A stretch of 64,000 nt of DNA, from the NCBI GenBank assembly GCA_964575895.1, contig CAZNTE010000009.1, positions 1 to 64,000 of the forward strand. Reading direction: 5' to 3'. The notes beneath the pieces are model-generated. The model ran no database searches, was not told where the DNA came from, and saw nothing but the letters and a program-made list of their open reading frames with translations. The position numbers and the translations under genes were made by a program. Position 1 is the stretch's first letter. Every line of letters begins with the position of its first letter. Source of the stretch: Gudongella sp964575895 (GTDB lineage Bacteria > Bacillota > Clostridia > Tissierellales > Tissierellaceae). This document shows, in pieces, positions 61,027 to 64,000 of this stretch.

Positions 61027-61095
61027 GCTCGTATAAATCTCCCAATAGGGGGGAGATGTTTCTACAAAATGACCGTAAATCATTTGTCTATGAGT
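61027..61095 (+). promoter_or_regulatory. Guanine-type purine riboswitch 2
   Basis: P1 pairs CTCGTA with TATGAG. P2 ATCTCCC/GGGAGAT has an L2 loop (AATAGGG) that differs from the usual one. J2/3 is GTTTCTAC, and P3 holds L3 CCGTAAA. The J3/1 base is C (TCTATGAG), so guanine-type. It begins just after the purC stop, with no room for a promoter. Confidence 0.9.
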
Positions 61096-61184
61096 GAAAG
61101 TGTACCTAGGGTTCCGTGGGAGTTTTCTCAGCTGGTCCAAGCGGTACAGGTGCTAAAAGCATCACACCGGAGGGATAAAAGCCC
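61096..61184 (+). promoter_or_regulatory. ykkC-family riboswitch 2, probably PRPP class (ykkC-2b)
   Basis: Nearly identical to copy 1 at 58857-58945: only two bases differ across the aptamer (GAG-C/TGAAA to GAG-T/GAAA nearby, and CTAAAGGC to CTAAAAGC). The near-identity of both PRPP aptamers, compared with the different guanine aptamers, points to duplication or gene conversion. Confidence 0.85.
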
Positions 61185-61228
61185 AGGCGGGTAGGTTTCG
61201 CTGGAACCTACCTGCTTGAGCTTTTTTA
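61179..61228 (+). terminator. Riboswitch 2 expression platform terminator
   Basis: AAGCCCAGGCGGGTAGGTT pairs imperfectly with AACCTACCTGCTTGAGCTT, followed by TTTTT. Confidence 0.85.
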
Positions 61229-61249
61229 TTTTATATAGGAGGAGAAAAA

Positions 61250-61732
61250 ATGAAAGTAAGTGTAATAATGGGAAGTATTTCAGATAAGCCCATAGGGGAT
61301 AAAGTTATTAAAGTATTGGATGAGTTTGGTGTTGAAAGTGAACTTAGGGTTATATCAGCCCATAGAACACCTTATGTAGCTAAAGATTTTGCAGAAAAAG
61401 CAGAGGAAAATGGAACGGAAGTCATTGTTGCTATAGCAGGGAAAGCGGCTCACTTGGCTGGAGTATTAGCAGGATTATCACCACTTCCTGTAATTGGAAT
61501 CCCTGCAAAGTCATCAACTATGGATGGACTTGATTCATTACTATCAGTAGTACAAATGCCTAAAGGAGTTCCTGTAGCTACAGTGGCAATAGATGGTGGA
61601 GAAAACGGGGGCTTATTGGCTGTACAGATTCTTTCTGTTAAATATCCTCAACTAAGAGAAAAATTTAAAGCATATAAGATAAAAATGGCTGAAGAAACAA
61701 TAAAAGCTGACCAGGAATTAAACCTTAAATAG
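61250..61732 (+). CDS. purE: N5-CAIR mutase / AIR carboxylase PurE
   Basis: A 160-residue PurE that makes CAIR in purine synthesis. The phosphate motif KVSVIMGSISDKPIGDKV is at the N-terminus, SAHRTPY near 43 and IAGKAAHLAGVLAGLSPLPVIGIPAKSSTMDGLDSLLSVVQMPKGVPVATVAI after it. The AGKAAHL sequence differs from the AGAGGAAHLPG of standard class I enzymes. purK is not next to it in the window. It follows the second riboswitch and is 13 bases before purF. Confidence 0.93.
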   Translation: MKVSVIMGSISDKPIGDKVIKVLDEFGVESELRVISAHRTPYVAKDFAEKAEENGTEVIVAIAGKAAHLAGVLAGLSPLPVIGIPAKSSTMDGLDSLLSVVQMPKGVPVATVAIDGGENGGLLAVQILSVKYPQLREKFKAYKIKMAEETIKADQELNLK

Positions 61733-61745
61733 GAGGGGAATTATT

Positions 61746-63089
61746 TTGAGTGGAGTAATTGGAGTTTTTAGCAAGGATAATAACCATGTTTCTCCTAGAA
61801 TTTACTTTGGACTTTATGCACTGCAACATAGAGGACAGGTAAGTACCGGTATGGCAGTTAACAACAATGGATTTGTTGATTATATAAAGGAATTAGGAAC
61901 AGTACATGATGTATTTAACAATGAATCAATCAATAGACTAAGGGGAAATATAGCCATCGGTCATGTTAGATATGCCTCTACTTTTGAAGCAAAGGATAAG
62001 GTGAATGCATCCCCTCTGGTTGTAGGATACAAGAAAGGTGCCTTGGCGATTTCTTTAGATGGAAGTATTGTGAACTTTCAAAAGATCAAAAGCGATATGG
62101 AGGATTCAGGCTCAATCTTCCAGACTGACTTGGATACTGAGGTAATTGCCAATTTAATTGCAAGGTATCACAAGGATGAACTTAATGATGCCATAATAAA
62201 ATCAGTAGGTGAAATAAGAGGATCCTATGCCTTGGTAGTAATGACCAATGATAGAATTGTAGCTGCCAGAGACCCTCATGGTATTAAACCTCTCTCCATA
62301 GGTAAAATAGGTGAAGACTATATTATCGCATCAGAGACCTGTGCCTTTGATACAATAGGTGCAGATTTTATAAGGGATGTTAAACCTGGAGAAGTTGTGG
62401 TAGTAGATAAGGATGGATTAAAGACAATTTCTGACAGCCCAAAGAAGAGAAGCCTTTGTATATTTGAACTTATCTATTTGGCCAGACCAGATAGTATTAT
62501 AGATGATAGAAGTGTTTATTTGGCAAGATTTGAAGCAGGCAAGCAGCTTTTTAGAGAACTAGATACAAAAGCTGACATAGTAATTGGTGCCCCTGATTCA
62601 GGAATAGTAGCAGCTATTGGTTATGCAGAAGCATCTGGGATCCCTTATGCTGAGGGTATAATAAAGAACAGGTATATAGGAAGAACCTTCATAGAACCAA
62701 CACAAGAAATTAGAGAACAAGGTGTAAGGATAAAACTTAATGCCTTAAAGGAAAACATTAAGGGAAAAAGCTTGATTCTTGTTGATGATTCAATAGTAAG
62801 GGGAACTACAATAAAAAGAACCGTTGAAATGTTAAAAAATGCCGGTGCAAAAGAAGTTCATGTAAGAATCTCTTCTCCACCAGTTATTCATAGTTGTCAC
62901 TTAGGTGTTGATACACCAAGTGAAGAGCATTTAATATCAAGCTACATGAGTGTAGACGAAATAACAAGGGAAATTGGTGCAGACTCTTTATACTTTATAA
63001 CATTGCCAGGGCTTGTTAAGGCATGTGGTGGAGACAATGGATTTTGCAAAGGGTGTTTTAATGGAGACTACCCAGTCATAAAAGAATAG
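61746..63089 (+). CDS. purF: Amidophosphoribosyltransferase, glutaminase site altered
   Basis: The 447-residue first enzyme of purine synthesis, making phosphoribosylamine from PRPP. The PRPP loop SLILVDDSIVRGTTIKRTV is intact, and the four cysteines that hold the 4Fe-4S cluster in B. subtilis-type PurF are present (SLCIFELIY, HSCHLGVDTP, CGGDNGFCKGCFNGDYP). The glutaminase domain is odd: it starts TTG-AGT, giving MSGVIGVFS with Ser where the nucleophile Cys should be, and the oxyanion Asn of HNG is Asp (ISLDGSIVN). The Arg (HVRYAS) and Asp (TDLDTEV) are kept. It may depend on free ammonia. No Cys is available upstream. The stop codon lies inside a hairpin. Confidence 0.93.
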   Translation: MSGVIGVFSKDNNHVSPRIYFGLYALQHRGQVSTGMAVNNNGFVDYIKELGTVHDVFNNESINRLRGNIAIGHVRYASTFEAKDKVNASPLVVGYKKGALAISLDGSIVNFQKIKSDMEDSGSIFQTDLDTEVIANLIARYHKDELNDAIIKSVGEIRGSYALVVMTNDRIVAARDPHGIKPLSIGKIGEDYIIASETCAFDTIGADFIRDVKPGEVVVVDKDGLKTISDSPKKRSLCIFELIYLARPDSIIDDRSVYLARFEAGKQLFRELDTKADIVIGAPDSGIVAAIGYAEASGIPYAEGIIKNRYIGRTFIEPTQEIREQGVRIKLNALKENIKGKSLILVDDSIVRGTTIKRTVEMLKNAGAKEVHVRISSPPVIHSCHLGVDTPSEEHLISSYMSVDEITREIGADSLYFITLPGLVKACGGDNGFCKGCFNGDYPVIKE

Positions 63090-63108
63090 CATATGCTATT
63101 CTTTTCTT
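63081..63108 (+). terminator. Hairpin between purF and purM
   Basis: AAAGAATAGCAT and ATGCTATTCTTT form a perfect palindrome overlapping the purF stop, followed by TTCTT. It may reduce expression of purM rather than end the operon, as no promoter is evident before purM. Confidence 0.55.
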
Positions 63109-63153
63109 GCAGTATATAATATAAGTAAGAATAAGATTTAGGAGGGTTATGAA

Positions 63154-64000
63154 ATGTCTTTAACCTATAAGGATTCAGGAGTAGACAAGGAAGCCGGTTA
63201 TAAGGAAGTAGAAATGATTAAAGGGTTTATTAAAAAGACCTATACACCAGGGGTTTTATCTGAATTAGGAGGATTTTCTGGATTGTTTCAACTGGATATG
63301 AAGGGACTTGAAGAACCTGTTTTAGTTTCTGGAACTGATGGAGTGGGAACAAAACTAAAGCTTGCATTTATGATGGATAAACATGATACCATTGGGGAAG
63401 ATTGTGTTGCCATGTGTTTAAATGATATTCTTTGTCAGGGAGCTAAACCTCTATTTTTTCTAGATTACATTGCCACAGGAAAACTTGTACCAGAAAAGAT
63501 GGCAAGCATAGTAGAGGGGATAGCAAATGGTTGTGTTAAAGGAGGATGTGCTTTAATCGGTGGAGAAACAGCTGAAATGCCAGGATTTTATCAAGAAGGC
63601 GAATATGATGTGGCTGGATTTGTCGTTGGGGTAGTGGATAAGAAAAAGATCATATCTGGTGAGTCTGTAAAAGAAGGAGATGTAATCTTAGGTCTTCCAT
63701 CCAGCGGAGTTCATTCCAATGGTTTCTCACTAATCAGAAAAATAATATTTGATAAGATGAATTTCACCACTGAAACATATATTGAAGAATTGGGGAAAAC
63801 CTTAGGTGAAGAACTTCTAATACCAACTAGAATTTATGCTGATATTATAAATCCTCTTTTAGAAAACTTTAACATAAAGGGAATGAGTCATATTACAGGT
63901 GGAGGTTTTTACGAAAATATTCCTAGGATGCTGAAGGAAGGACATAGAGCTGAGATTACTACCAAGGATATCAATACTCCTTCAATATTTAGAATGCTAC
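63154..64000 (+). CDS. purM: Phosphoribosylformylglycinamidine cyclo-ligase, cut by the right edge
   Basis: AIR synthetase of purine synthesis; the first 282 codons are in the window. It starts SLTYKDSGVDKEAGYKEVEMIKGFIKKTYTPGVLSELGGFSGLF in segments, then LVSGTDGVGTKLKLAF, NDILCQGAKPLFFLDYIATGKL, GGCALIGGETAEMPGFY, and ISHITGGGFYENIPRML-like MSHITGGGFYENIPRM, all PurM signatures. The ATG at 63154 follows AGGAGGG; the ATG at 63149 is out of frame. It continues the purE-purF order, with purN and purH probably beyond the edge. Confidence 0.96.
   Translation, partial: MSLTYKDSGVDKEAGYKEVEMIKGFIKKTYTPGVLSELGGFSGLFQLDMKGLEEPVLVSGTDGVGTKLKLAFMMDKHDTIGEDCVAMCLNDILCQGAKPLFFLDYIATGKLVPEKMASIVEGIANGCVKGGCALIGGETAEMPGFYQEGEYDVAGFVVGVVDKKKIISGESVKEGDVILGLPSSGVHSNGFSLIRKIIFDKMNFTTETYIEELGKTLGEELLIPTRIYADIINPLLENFNIKGMSHITGGGFYENIPRMLKEGHRAEITTKDINTPSIFRML

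Noticed and set aside
1..64000. CRISPR arrays, prophage or integrative elements
   Set aside because: No regularly spaced direct repeats, no phage structural genes and no integrase are visible; the only mobile DNA is the two insertion sequences.

Overview
The window comes from a low-GC, anaerobic Gram-positive bacterium of the Clostridia/Tissierellia kind. This is inferred from AT-rich composition, strong AGGAGG ribosome sites with frequent TTG/GTG starts, a meso-diaminopimelate-type MurE, HrcA/CIRCE-controlled groESL, Rex, a catabolic-type glutamate dehydrogenase, acyl-CoA dehydratase activase proteins and the use of UGA as selenocysteine. No outer-membrane genes are visible. Most of it is ordinary chromosome, with two insertion sequences: an IS21-like element cut by the left edge and a complete IS1182-type element at 13109-14810.

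Layout. 1-6.5 kb: IS21-like end, tRNA-Pro, murE, SAM-I riboswitch and metK, recD2, comF. 6.5-11.1 kb (minus strand): an operon of an unknown protein, an S9 peptidase and a YihY-type membrane protein. 11.4-15.7 kb: pepF and an ArAE-type membrane protein face each other, and the IS1182-type element sits in the loop of the terminator they shared. 15.7-25.2 kb: a DnaA-box cluster, hpf, an SLH-chagasin fusion, secA, prfB (programmed +1 frameshift), tex and an NAD-kinase-like gene. 25.2-31.6 kb: FMN riboswitch and ribU; the t6A genes tsaE, tsaB and tsaD with rimI; a second DnaA-box cluster; an ABC-F gene; rex. 31.7-41.8 kb: gdh, an OGG glycosylase, a DUF3160 lipoprotein pair, a DUF554 protein, groESL, an XRE regulator with a superoxide-reductase-like tail, and a LysR regulator. 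41.9-52.6 kb: a papain-like protein, a thioredoxin-like protein, ArsR, a G3E GTPase, lipoprotein NrfA, acylphosphatase, guaB, a two-part activase system and a DUF975 protein. 52.6-58.6 kb: an FG-GAP-like lipoprotein, a class II aldolase, ArsR plus a Zn/Cd P-type ATPase, and glutathione peroxidase plus OhrR. 58.7-64 kb: a purine region (permease, purC, purE, purF, purM).

The most notable content: (1) two genes that read as broken but fit selenoproteins. The P-type ATPase has an in-frame UGA exactly where the first Cys of its N-terminal CxxC metal site belongs, and the glutathione peroxidase has UGA at its catalytic position. Each UGA is followed by a short SECIS-like hairpin with GG in the loop. 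(2) Two near-identical tandem guanine plus PRPP (ykkC-2b) riboswitches. The second starts two bases after the purC stop with no room for its own promoter, so purEFM appear to be gated twice in series. (3) A PurF whose N-terminal nucleophile Cys is Ser and whose glutaminase oxyanion Asn is Asp, while its PRPP loop and Fe-S cysteines are kept. (4) An IS inserted precisely in a terminator loop. (5) Two clusters of DnaA boxes far from any visible dnaA gene.
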